Shown here piece after piece: positions 26,201 to 33,601 of a stretch of DNA of 64,000 nt. Made by a program: the position numbers and the translations under genes. The stretch covers positions 682,001 through 746,000 of the forward strand of contig JAZARR010000121.1 of assembly GCA_037389465.1 (NCBI GenBank), given 5' to 3'. Source of the DNA: Baylisascaris procyonis. Taxonomy: Eukaryota > Nematoda > Chromadorea > Rhabditida > Ascarididae. Below the pieces are notes generated by a model that saw nothing but the letters and a program-made list of their open reading frames with translations, was not told the origin of the DNA and did not search any database. How positions within the stretch are numbered: position 1 is the stretch's first letter; every line of letters begins with the position of its first letter.

Positions 26201-26353
26201 ATATTAAGAAGAATGAAATGTTAATTCAATATTTACAATCATATTCAATTCAAAAATTTATTTACAGATGATGGGGGAGCGGCAAACTGTGTCCTGAGCA
26301 TATTGCTACTGATGCTGTCGTTGTTGCTGTGCATAGTAGACGAGCTTGGTTGA
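2206..26353 (+). CDS. GPI-anchored ephrin (Eph receptor ligand), spliced, six exons
   Basis: This is the whole-gene span. Joined exons 2206-2288, 13338-13458, 16741-16903, 21061-21153, 22370-22528 and 26268-26353 make 705 nt, about 234 residues. The order is a signal peptide (residues 1 to about 14), the ephrin receptor-binding domain (about 17-153), a hydrophilic linker (about 154-206) and a GPI-attachment signal (about 207-234). Family marks are IYWNSTNQ near the mature start, FDISNTDHVMSV, the four ephrin cysteines at 50, 77, 88 and 140 (in known ephrins paired first-third and second-fourth), LEFKPGHSYYI, and GGLC followed by MKVKF. Ephrins are cell-surface ligands for Eph receptor tyrosine kinases in cell sorting, epidermal closure and axon guidance. 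C. elegans has several GPI-linked ones (vab-2/efn-1 and efn-2 to efn-4); I cannot say which is orthologous. Introns reach 11 kb. All junctions agree in phase. The linker is the least certain part. Confidence 0.9.
2289..13337 (+). other. ephrin intron 1 (11 kb)
   Basis: Bounded by GTTAGT and TTTCAG. Mostly AT-rich with no confident exon. GC-richer islands lie at about 5030-5200, 5880-6080 and 9060-9480. A 26-bp tandem repeat lies at 3234-3300. ORFs at 10429-10611 and about 12897-13106 look partly protein-like but do not fit the ephrin phase and are not called as genes. Confidence 0.75.
3234..3300. repeat. 26-bp tandem repeat, three copies
   Basis: The unit starts TTTGCAAATY and recurs at 3234, 3260 and 3286, with the motif CCTTATTGCATTA between. 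The third copy decays after about 12 bases. Confidence 0.8.
13338..13458 (+). CDS. ephrin exon 2: receptor-binding domain, first conserved cysteine
   Basis: Begins after a CTAATTTCAG acceptor and ends in phase 0 before a GTATGT donor. It encodes residues 28-68: FDISNTDHVMSVKLLDRV, then NIICPQP with conserved Cys50, then EYTKLYA. This matches the ephrin pattern of a short strand, a D/N-x-L-D loop, an I-C-P turn and the E-Y-x-x-L-Y strand. Reading past the donor brings a stop after about 18 codons, which supports the splice. Confidence 0.92.
13459..16740 (+). other. ephrin intron 2
   Basis: Bounded by GTATGT and TTTTCAG. It is AT-rich with long T runs near 13728-13804 and 14613. Apart from a short Cys-rich ORF at 15178-15399, I see nothing gene-like. 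Confidence 0.75.
15178..15399 (+). CDS. short cysteine-rich ORF inside ephrin intron 2, doubtful
   Basis: A 73-codon ATG-initiated frame with nine cysteines in the first 40 residues, followed by a Phe/Leu-rich end. It shows no signal peptide before the cysteines, no clear splice context and no recognised family. It may well be a chance ORF and is listed only for the cysteine spacing. Confidence 0.15.
   Translation: MDAGCFRCCLFNCSQKEVITALACGCRNAKKCTELCALYCGHPHFFRTISPQHDSILNDLTFRAALLLSIYFF
16741..16903 (+). CDS. ephrin exon 3: receptor-binding domain, cysteines 2 and 3
   Basis: Begins in phase 0 after AAGTTTTCAG and ends in phase 1 before GTTCGT. It encodes residues 69-122: VSRDGYDNC with Cys77, RLIGVC with Cys88, then FRDFSPLPGALEFKPGHSYY. 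This corresponds to the strongly conserved ephrin stretch that reads F-x-E-F-S-P with G-x-E-F-x-x-G-x-D-Y-Y in known members. Without splicing, the frame continues only about 13 codons past the donor. Confidence 0.93.
18922..18935 (+). repeat. poly-G run (G14)
   Basis: Fourteen consecutive G bases followed by TGGG, in an AT-rich surrounding. It is one of three such runs in the window; the others are at 24130 and 24512. Confidence 0.95.
19345..19470. repeat. decayed tandem repeat with ACCCCATNGGTTTT units
   Basis: Near-copies of ACCCCATNGGTTTTTTAGTA start at about 19348, 19367, 19393 and 19418, with a more decayed copy after 19440. Spacing varies between 19 and 26 bases. One copy contains the palindrome CCCATGGG. 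Confidence 0.65.
19515..19808 (-). CDS. unrecognised ORF/exon antisense to the ephrin intron
   Basis: A 97-codon frame read from an AATATAG acceptor (exon edge 19808) to a TAG at 19515-19517. It contains ATG codons, the first of which could start an 84-residue product at 19769. Protein-like features are balanced composition and five cysteines: CLEFGKSEPHE, then CFLYDPENKL, then GMCTQVC, and a late VC. The early spacing loosely recalls PAN/apple-like or small secreted nematode modules, but I cannot assign it. It could be a nested gene exon, a pseudogene fragment or chance. Confidence 0.3.
   Translation of the reverse strand, partial: NQCLEFGKSEPHEMKCFLYDPENKLTPMSGMCTQVCVPDEGAEAFETVITLSSLQRVENLNKSAAIREGANNWSLSRNGQKTPGNYETVCSVKKRKS
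21061..21153 (+). CDS. ephrin exon 4: end of receptor-binding domain, fourth cysteine
   Basis: Begins after TTTCTTTTAG and ends in phase 1 at CAG before GTAGGT. It completes Thr123 and encodes TSDGTEAGIDRRSGGLC with Cys140, then TRHMKVKFEVHS. This equals the final ephrin strands, in which Y-Y-I-I-S-T-S-x-G-T is followed by a G-G-x-C and an M-K-L strand. It fixes the gene as an ephrin beyond reasonable doubt. Confidence 0.93.
21154..22369 (+). other. ephrin intron 4
   Basis: Bounded by GTAGGT and ATATTTCAG, 1.2 kb. Open frames at 21139-21378 and 22188-22373 overlap exon edges in wrong frames and are not called. Confidence 0.75.
22370..22528 (+). CDS. ephrin exon 5: hydrophilic linker
   Basis: Begins after TTTATATTTCAG; the first bases complete Asp154. 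The early part (DRTESSDDYVDPTSAHQRH) is a typical polar ephrin stalk. The frame then continues through QYVFIDVEKVVSKK and CSVRVVSCL to a phase-1 donor, TTTAG before GTAATA. An internal GTATGT at 22434 is an alternative donor but ends in phase 2, which does not fit the tail exon. Unspliced, the frame stops at 22572. The start and first 20 residues are firm; the 3' edge is less so. Because the exon is phase 1 at both ends, it could be skipped. Confidence 0.7.
23402..23569 (+). CDS. possible optional ephrin linker exon (phase 1 to phase 1)
   Basis: An open segment of 168 nt after a GATTTTTACAG acceptor, ending at TATGG before GTAGGA. Both ends are phase 1, so it would insert 56 residues between exon 5 and the tail exon without shifting frame. 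The encoded stretch (for example STAETITRMDSLLNTFSAKG) is polar and has no recognised motif. It could instead be chance, since AT-rich frames of this length occur. Transcript evidence is needed. Confidence 0.3.
24060..25690 (+). repeat. GT-rich low-complexity block
   Basis: About 1.6 kb in which the + strand is dominated by GTGTG, GTGTCTGTGTGCG and GGGG runs, including G13 at 24130-24142 and G16 at 24512-24527. A C-rich/A-rich telomere-like tract interrupts it at about 25130-25342. Long open frames on both strands here (rich in Cys/Val/Leu on one strand, Pro/Thr/His on the other) are low-complexity artefacts, not genes. Confidence 0.9.
25130..25342 (+). repeat. interstitial telomere-like tract, degenerate (GCCTAA)n
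   Basis: Six-base periodic array of GCCTAA and one- or two-mismatch variants (GCATAA, GCCTGA, GCTAAG-type), with about nine exact hexamers and the best run at 25281-25298. GCCTAA is the complement of TTAGGC, the telomere unit of C. elegans, Ascaris and most chromadorean nematodes. Both borders to the GT-rich DNA are abrupt. The C-rich strand reads 5' to 3' on +, as at a left chromosome end. Confidence 0.88.
25684..26200. repeat. GC-rich block, possible mobile-element remnant
   Basis: Composition changes sharply from GT-rich to balanced GC-rich DNA. It contains the imperfect direct repeat AGGCGCGAG-(T/C)-ATG at about 25765 and 25811 and the motif TTCGGCGAAGCCG. Open frames at 25751-25957 (+) and 25794-26183 (-) overlap and neither looks like a real protein. 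The abrupt composition suggests an inserted element, but I see no clear terminal repeats or target-site duplication. Confidence 0.4.
26268..26353 (+). CDS. ephrin exon 6: GPI-attachment tail and stop
   Basis: Begins after TTTATTTACAG and ends at TGA 26351-26353. Joined in phase 1 it reads DDGGAANC followed by a 16-residue run of Val/Leu/Ile/Met/Ser/Cys (VLSILLLMLSLLLCIV) and a short end DELG. A small-residue cluster (G-G-A-A-N) followed by a terminal hydrophobic helix is the standard GPI signal, as expected for a nematode ephrin. The other two frames after the acceptor stop early or give no such tail. Confidence 0.82.
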
Positions 26354-26788
26354 GTAATATACGCATTGAATTGTTCTCTTGTAATGCGGGCTCAATTATG
26401 GTCGTTGTTGTGATCGTGCAGTGATATTTCTTCTTGTTCATCTTATTTTCTTTGCGTTTTGTGCTCATTTCAATATTTGCAAAATTATGGGCAATTTAAA
26501 AACGATAAAATTTCACTAAAAATTCTACTGAAAAAATTCAACTTCATTGAAAATTCTCAAACAGAGAATTTCTATAAAATAATTCACTTGTTTTTTTTTT
26601 TTCAAAGTCTGCTCATATCAGCAATTTTTCTTCAATTTCTAAACGTTAATTGCATTCTTATATTAATAAGAAGATGAATGTATCAACCTCAAATATAAAC
26701 GCTCCCGGTGCCCTAGCACACAACGTATAATTAAATGTGCAAAATATCGCATAATCCATCTGCCTCATGTGCATTCTTTCACTTCTCA

Positions 26789-26794
26789 AATAAA
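26789..26794 (+). terminator. candidate poly(A) signal of the ephrin gene
   Basis: AATAAA about 435 bases after the ephrin stop codon. No closer canonical hexamer was noticed. Confidence 0.35.
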
Positions 26795-27242
26795 CACCGT
26801 TAACTTAATGCTGTACGCATGCTACCGTTCCTAAATCGTCTATGGTGACTGCGCTTTTCAGTTTGCTTTGAACAAGTGAAGAAAGAACCGCATCGTGACA
26901 GTTAGTTCTGCATTATTAAATCGGTTGGATTAGTTCTTCAACAGGACCGAATACGGTTAAGTATGATCCATCCAGTATTGCTCACTGTTACCCCCTTGTC
27001 TGTTTCAACCAACTTCAGAAACCTTTCTTCAATTTCATTTGCTGTCGGTTCCCATAAATTCGTTTACTACAGAACATTACACAGCTGTAGACCTTACAAG
27101 CAATCAAAAGTTGCGATTGCAATGTAGATGCGCACCCAAAAAACATTTACTACTAACGTAAAATTTGTGCTCCATGATGTCATTAAAAACCGCTTCAAAT
27201 ATAGAATTATGGCGTTGAAATTAAACGGCGGCGGCTTCTAAG

Positions 27243-27514
27243 TCGGTGGAGGTGAACCACTACCCTTCAAAGAACCGCTTCGAGGGTAATGAGAAAATCA
27301 CCGAGCTTTCTTACATTGTTGGCGGCCGAATCTTCGATTCCATCAATCACATACACGCGTCTCATATTGCCGGCGTTCCTTTACTTATGGTCAGCGGTCC
27401 TACGAAAAATCATCTTCATTCACACGGTCTCACATGGATATTTAACGTGACTCATATGAATAATCATGCGAAAGAGGAGGATCAAAATGTTGGAAGAAAA
27501 CGAGTGAAATTTCA
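27243..27514 (+). CDS. unrecognised candidate exon downstream of ephrin
   Basis: A 90-codon open stretch with balanced, protein-like composition (SYIVGGRIFDSINHIHASH, AGVPLLMVSGPTKNHLHSHG) and no equivalent frame on the other strand. It ends at TTTCA before GTAAGC, a strong donor, in phase 2; read through, the frame stops at 27518. The 5' edge is uncertain (CTTCTAAG acceptor at 27242) and there is no start ATG. It may join the segment starting at 28488, which opens in the matching phase. Function unknown; it could be a pseudogene. Confidence 0.35.
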
Positions 27515-28155
27515 GTAAGCGTGGTTCGAGTGAAGAGAAAATGAGATAGAGAGAAAAGGAATCACTGAGAAATTTTAAATCAATGGTTGGAAAAAATAGG
27601 CAACATCTCCGAGTTCTGATTCTTGAGTTGAAATGCTGCTTAATGACACATTCTAGCACGACATTTTCCTAATCAAAGCATTCGTACTGTTCTTCTACTC
27701 CATTCCTTTATTATAGCCTTCTTTCTTCTTCTATGAATAGAAATTCTTTGCCTTGTCGATCTGCTTAAATATAATAGCGATCAATTGAAAATTATTGCAA
27801 ATTTACTCTATGGCGATATACTACAAATTGTAGTCACATACAACGGTAACACGGCCAATTTTATCGACTAAAGCCTACATATCATGAGTTGAAGTGTTGT
27901 CACCAACATTTATAATAGAACAGATCAACTTACGTTCTCACTAAATGAACACAATCCATTAGACAATAAACAGCTGTTTATAGACTCTTCTGAAGTGAAG
28001 CGCTCCGGTTCGATGTAGAGCGTATCAACATTACTCTTTCCTCATATATCGAATATACCAGATCCGTGCAGTTTTGAGAGAGAAAATAAATGTGTAATTA
28101 TTGATATGCATGAAAAACTTCTCTTCATAAACGATCTTGTGCGCATGAAACGGTA

Positions 28156-28277
28156 GTCTCATAATACCGTCAGTTTCTGGGCTGAGGGCAAATCTGTCAG
28201 GCCTGTCAAATTAAGCAACTTTGGGCCTGATTAGTGCTTGGACCGCAGACGGCTTGGGAATCCCAGGCGCCGTAAGC
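28156..28277 (+). pseudogene. 5S rRNA-like sequence, probably a pseudogene
   Basis: About 122 nt, the usual 5S length. The 3' two thirds clearly follow eukaryotic 5S rRNA: TTAAGCAAC, GGGCC-GATTAGTGCTTGGA, then GCAGACGGCTTGGGAAT and a GTAAGC end. Internal promoter boxes are recognisable but altered. The 5' third is divergent and does not pair with the 3' end to form helix I. No T4 terminator follows directly. I therefore call it a degenerate copy. No SL1 gene, a frequent 5S neighbour in nematodes, is visible beside it. Confidence 0.72.
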
Positions 28278-28487
28278 GAAGTTTCTCCGATAAACAATTA
28301 AGAAAAGGATGCAATTAGTGGTCGTTGAAATTTTCACGGCAATTTAAGTGACAGATAGTTTATTTTCCTCCAATTATATTCAGTGCTAGCAAAAATTTTC
28401 ATATATAATCGTCGGTAGTGGTTTTTTTTGAGTGTTTTCGAAGCTGGGAAAATTTTTTCTTTTCTTTTCGAGTTTTTTTCGAAGTAT

Positions 28488-28632
28488 CGTTGATGCTGGC
28501 GGCGGCAAATCATTCAGTGTGATCTTCGATTGTGCACTTGATGATTGTGACGGCATCCTCTGCGGTTTGATTAAGCAACTTTTAGGTAATCCCAAGTTTC
28601 AGCTCACCGCCTTCATCGGCTCTATGGCCTGA
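28488..28632 (+). CDS. unrecognised short ORF/terminal exon
   Basis: Open frame to TGA at 28630-28632, with a GTTTTTTTCGAAG-type, weak acceptor upstream and a hydrophobic, Cys-containing end (SFSVIFDCALDDCDGILCG, then LIKQLLGNPKFQLTAFIGS). It could follow the candidate exon at 27243-27514 in phase, or it could be chance. It shares the 13-mer ATTAAGCAACTTT with the 5S-like copy 360 bases upstream, so part of it may be repeat-derived. Confidence 0.2.
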
Positions 28633-29016
28633 GGATAAACATTGGAACGCTTTACCTTATGGTGAAGCACTAACCAACATTTAAAGCAAGATTAATTCAA
28701 AGAGTATCGCCATTGAGGGGTTGAAAATATGAGCGAAAACACAACGCATATGAATAGATGAACAAAATAAATAGCACGAAGTTGACGATTGTTGCAAAAT
28801 TTCATGTGCATAGCATTCAAGCCAACTCACTCACTTACTTACTCGTCGTACACATTTTTGCCCCAATTTTATCGCATAAACAGAATAAACTGTAGACTAT
28901 TTTTCTGCTAGTCGGTGCTTCGTTGCGCGGAAATAGATTTATGAAACGTGTCGAGTTCAAATGCTTTCGCCGAAATGTTCTCGTTCCTAAAGTGATGTGA
29001 TAGGGCGCTAATAATA

Positions 29017-30591
29017 GAAATTCAGTTGAACAGGACTTGAACTGAATGGGAATTGAATTGAATGGGAATTTGGTTGAATAGGAATTGAGTTGAAAAATAA
29101 ATGGAAATTGAATTCAATGGAACTGAATTGGAATTGAATTGAAAAGAAATTGAATTGAACAGGAACTAGATTGAATTGAATGGGAATTGAATCGAATAGG
29201 AATTGAGTTGAAAAATAAATGGAAAATGAATTCAATGGAACTGAATTGGAATTGAACTGAAAAGAAATTGAATTGAACAGGAATTAGATTGAATTGAATG
29301 GGAATTGAATCGAATAGGAATTGAGTTGAAAAATAAATGGAAATTGAATTCAATGGAACTGAATTGAAAAGAAATTGAATTGAACAGGAATTAGATTGAA
29401 TTGAATGGGAATTGAATCGAATAGGAATTGAGTTGAAAAATAAATGGAAATTGAATTCAATGGAACTGAATTGGAATTGAATTGAAAAGAAATTGAATTG
29501 AACAGGAATTAGATTGAATTGAATGGGAATTGAATCGAATAGGAATTGAGTTGAAAAATAAATGGAAATTGAATTCAATGGAACTGAATTGAAAAGAAAT
29601 TGAATTGAACAGGAATTAGATTGAATTGAATGGGAATTGAATCGAATAGGAATTGAGTTGAAAAATAAATGGAAATTGAATTCAATGGAACTGAATTGGA
29701 ATTGAATTGAAAAGAAATTGAATTGAACAGGAATTAGATTGAATTGAATGGGAATTGAATCGAATAGGAATTGAGTTGAAAAATAAATGGAAATTGAATT
29801 CAATGGAACTGAATTGAAAAGAAATTGAATTGAACAGGAATTAGATTGAATTGAATGGGAATTGAATCGAATAGGAATTGAGTTGAAAAATAAATGGAAA
29901 TTGAATTCAATGGAACTGAATTGGAATTGAATTGAAAAGAAATTGAATTGAACAGGAATTAGATTGAATTGAATGGGAATTGAATCGAATAGGAATTGAG
30001 TTGAAAAATAAATGGAAATTGAATTCAATGGAACTGAATTGAAAAGAAATTGAATTGAACAGGAATTAGATTGAATTGAATGGGAATTGAATCGAATAGG
30101 AATTGAGTTGAAAAATAAATGGAAATTGAATTCAATGGAGCTGAATTGGAATTGAATTGAAAAGAAATTGAATTGAACAGGAATTAGATTGAATTGAATG
30201 GGAATTGAATCGAATAGGAATTGAGTTGAAAAATAAATGGAAATTGAATTCAATGGAGCTGAATTGGAATTGAATTGAAAAGAAATTGAATTGAACAGGA
30301 ATTAGATTGAATTGAATGGGAATTGAATCGAATAGGAATTGAGTTGAAAAATAAATGGAAATTGAATTCAATAGAACTGAATTGGAATTGAATTGAAAAG
30401 AAATTGAATTGAACAGGAATTAGATTGAATTGAATGGGAATTGAAAAATAGGAATTAAGTTGAAAAATAAATGGAAATTGAATTCAATGGAACTGAATTG
30501 GAATTGAATTGAAAAGAAATTGAATTGAACAGGAATTAGATTGAGTTGAATGGGAATTGAATCGAATAGGAATTGAACCGAGTTGAATTGA
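29017..30591. repeat. GAATT-type satellite array with 225-bp higher-order unit
   Basis: The motif ATCGAATAGGAATTGAGTTG recurs at 29191, 29309, 29416, 29534, 29641, 29759, 29866, 29984, 30091, 30209, 30327 and 30561, with one decayed copy near 30445. Spacings alternate 118 and 107 bp through the centre (225 bp per pair), then become 118-bp monomers on the right. The 107-bp form lacks an 11-bp TTGGAATTGAA segment. Each monomer is itself made of GAATT/GGAAT-like five- to ten-base units. Because 225 is divisible by three, a 379-codon minus-strand frame stays open; it is an artefact. Confidence 0.97.
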
Positions 30592-31261
30592 AACGTTCTG
30601 CCAGAGTAGCATGAGCTACTAGACGGGACGCAGAACGTTTGAGCTCAAACTGAGTGTAAACTCAGTGTAACAGATCAACGTCATATCACATACCATTGAG
30701 TATCACTATGAAGTTTTATTGAACTTGTCGAGATATTTCTTTTCTTGTTGCGGAACGTGAAGCGATTCCATTCTTATTTCACAAAAAAAAATCCTCGTTT
30801 TTTCTCGAAATATAAACTTTGCAAAGGACCCCATATTATATATAGTTGCATGCAATCGCCCGTGCGAAACTTGCTCTTTGCCCAAATGACTTCTGTCGTG
30901 CTAAGATGTAAAGCAATCAGTTATTGAATATTTTAACTTGGCATCGGTCTTTGCGATGCGTTCATTGAAACACAACGCAGCTAACACTTTTTGAAACAAT
31001 ATACACACATCAACGAGAAGTGAGAAATAAAACGAAATCGAATCGACTCAGCGTACTCAACAATATTACAGTACATTATCAGTTCGGAGCGAATTGCCTA
31101 AACTTTCATAGGCCATCGCAACAACGATTTGCATTCGACGACACGTGCAACATTTGCTCCATTACATTACGCTTGCCGCCTATAAACGGCCAGTTTTCTT
31201 GCACGTAAAAGAACCAAGCGAATTAAAGCTTGAACGAACGTTGCATTGACAAAGTTCAACG

Positions 31262-31627
31262 TCATAAGGCATCATCAGCGATGAATTTTGACTGAGCAGT
31301 AGGATATAAATATAACCTCAACTCTATTCGAAAGCAGAGGATTCCCCGGTTTCGTATACTGAACCAACCAACCGATGTTGCAATTCGCACATTAATTCGC
31401 AATCTTTGTGGGCACTTTTGGAAAGTGGAGCTCATTTTCCCCGGAAATACTTCAAATCTATTCCACACAATAAGCTCTAATATATAAACTAAGAGCATCG
31501 CCCAAACACTTCTGTCGAACATTCTGCGAACAGGAAGCAGGCAGTATTGCACATTTAGGTTCGTTCGAATATTGCAGCATTCACATAGCAATGATTTGAC
31601 TGGTGGCCAACTTTCAGTTCTGCACAT
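31262..31627 (-). CDS. unassigned 121-residue ORF, doubtful
   Basis: ATG-initiated frame ending in TGA, with a hydrophobic patch (VWAMLLVYILELIVW) and six cysteines in the first third. No family is recognised, no acceptor directly precedes it, and overlapping frames exist. Listed because it is long for AT-rich DNA. Confidence 0.2.
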   Translation of the reverse strand: MCRTESWPPVKSLLCECCNIRTNLNVQYCLLPVRRMFDRSVWAMLLVYILELIVWNRFEVFPGKMSSTFQKCPQRLRINVRIATSVGWFSIRNRGILCFRIELRLYLYPTAQSKFIADDAL

Positions 31628-33247
31628 CCAAGAATGGATGCATATAACTTAGAGTCAAACATACTCACGGCAAAACACAAAAGCTTTAAACAGTGCGGAA
31701 GCGACAATACTGCCTTGATGGTTGTCAAGAGCACAGCGTAGTGTATGGAGTGTTGCGATGGTTAATTAACGCTCCACGAAGTAGGATAGATTTGAACTCA
31801 AAGACGACAACAAATGTTATGTGGTCGAGAGTGCGAGATTCGTGATGTTATCAAACGAAACGAAACAAATAAACAAACTCATCTATGGGAATCGTCGTGC
31901 ATTTCCGACCGGAAGTGGTCGTTGGTCTGATACTGTCTCATGGTCAACTTACTTATTCATAAATACACAAACAAAGTAATATTCATTCGGAAAGGAACTA
32001 TGCAATTGTCACACATACATACACTCTGGAGAGTCAAAGCACGGGGTTATATCAATGAACCGGGACTGAAGTGTTTCTCCATTCAATAAATTTCACCGCT
32101 TTTCTTTTGTCAAGTACAGTCAACAAATCATCTCATCTAACTGATCAAACAATTATTTCCCTTTGTTTATGGACTTAAATAATTGCCAAGATTAAAAAAT
32201 TCTATGCAATTTGCTAAACAAAATAACAAAAAGCAAACGATCAAAATTGTAAGAGGGTAAAATTCTTAAACAATTTGCGATAGAATTCTTAAATCCCTCC
32301 ATCCATGAACCAATGTTTTAAATTTTTCAAAAAATCTTTCGTAAAATGCATTGTTTATTTTATTGTTATGTGGAAATTTTTCATTATTACTACTTTAAGG
32401 GATCATTAAGGTGAACTTTACTCAATGTCGCCATCAGCAGATGGAAGTACATTGAAGCATTTCCTATCAACTAGTAAAACGAAATGAAAATCTTTTATAT
32501 AATATAGCTATGATGAAATTTTGGCATTAAGTTGCGAACATTATTACATCCATCCCATTGTTTTGCTCAAATGAATATTAATAGAGAAAACCTATACAAT
32601 TGGTCATTTCTTTAGGGTGATTGAACGAAAGCGAAATATGCTCATCTCAATCACCTTATGTATTTTGTATACTTTAAAGCATTACAAATTCTTTGTGTCC
32701 TTTTAAATTGGAACGAAAAAAAGAAATTTCATTCATACACTAAAAATATTTCATAAACCTGCTTTACCGATTAGATTAACGCTAAAAAAAAATACTCGTA
32801 CGATCGAGTTAAAATCGTTATCTGCCTAGCAGAGACTCTTTTTGGAAAATGCTAAAATCGGTAAAGCTGGCCTAGAAGCAATATTGCCTCAATGTGCCTA
32901 TTATTTAGTTCACAAAGACGAAAAAAAAAAACACGAGAACAAAACACTTTGGCAAAAACAAAGTACACGTATTATGGAGAGAATATCCATTCGCAGTGCT
33001 CGCATGACCACTGCGTATTTATTGCACGTCAACGCTGCATTCATAATTTCACATAGGCCTTCAAGCGATATGGTGATCGTTTAGAATTGCTCTAAAGGTG
33101 ATCAAAAGACGCTATCACCTCCAATGTTATCAGCTCTATAATTGCTCTATTTTTTTTTAATTTCATATCATTTAAAAGAGCTTATGAACTGTTTTACGCG
33201 GTCCTTTTCGCCTATCTAACGAAATATGCATTATTTTATTTGCGTTA

Positions 33248-33253
33248 TTTATT
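33248..33253 (-). terminator. candidate poly(A) signal of the minus-strand gene
   Basis: AATAAA on the minus strand about 225 bases after the stop codon of the gene ending at 33478. A second copy lies 13 bases further along. Confidence 0.4.
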
Positions 33254-33477
33254 GTATTTGTGTGCAATGCACCTTTTAAGTATTTCAACCTCGTCATTTT
33301 TCAGCAGAATTATTTCTATTTTTTCGTTATCGTTTAAAATAAAGTAAATTTGCAGTAAGTTGGTGCCTGCTAAATGAAAACCTTCTGGATCGAATCCCGG
33401 GAAACGACAGCGGCATGCGAATTGATCGACAAGTTTCTTTACACAAGAAAGTGGCGCGGATACGGCCAAGAGATCGA

Positions 33478-33601
33478 CTAGCTGATTCGCTTGCGCAACT
33501 GTTGCTCTCTATAGGCGCTGGCCCTCTCCAATTCCAATTGCTGCCTCCTTCTCTGTCGTTGCCTCTCCTCCCTCTCTAATCGTGCTTTCCTTCGCCGCTT
33601 C
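33478..33601 (-). CDS. minus-strand gene, terminal exon: basic coiled-coil-like tail
   Basis: Preceded by GATTTGCAG (exon edge 33601) and ending at TAG 33478-33480. It encodes 40 residues, nearly all Arg, Gln, Glu, Lys and Leu (for example [20 protein letters not shown]), consistent with a single charged alpha helix. The ephrin-like T-rich/A-rich flank begins right after the stop. Confidence 0.82.

Larger units (their letters stand above)
22529..26267 (+). other. ephrin intron 5, filled with repeats
   Basis: Bounded by GTAATA and TTTATTTACAG. It contains a possible cassette exon (23402-23569), a GT-rich low-complexity block with the telomere-like tract (about 24060-25690), and a GC-rich anomalous block (about 25684-26200). 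Confidence 0.7.
30592..33477. other. intergenic stretch between satellite and the minus-strand gene
   Basis: AT-rich with no confident gene. A 121-codon minus-strand frame (31262-31627) starts with ATG and contains several cysteines, but it lacks splice context or a recognised domain and may be chance. Candidate minus-strand poly(A) signals lie at 33248-33253 and 33235-33240. Confidence 0.5.

Noticed and set aside
28580..28602. Spliced-leader-like string TAATCCCAAGTTTCAG
   Set aside because: Only the CCCAAGTTT core and AG agree with nematode SL1; the rest differs, there is no SL donor after it, and no Sm site was seen.
29114..30371. Long minus-strand ORFs of 379 and 79 codons
   Set aside because: They are readings of the tandem satellite; the 225-bp unit happens to be stop-free and divisible by three.
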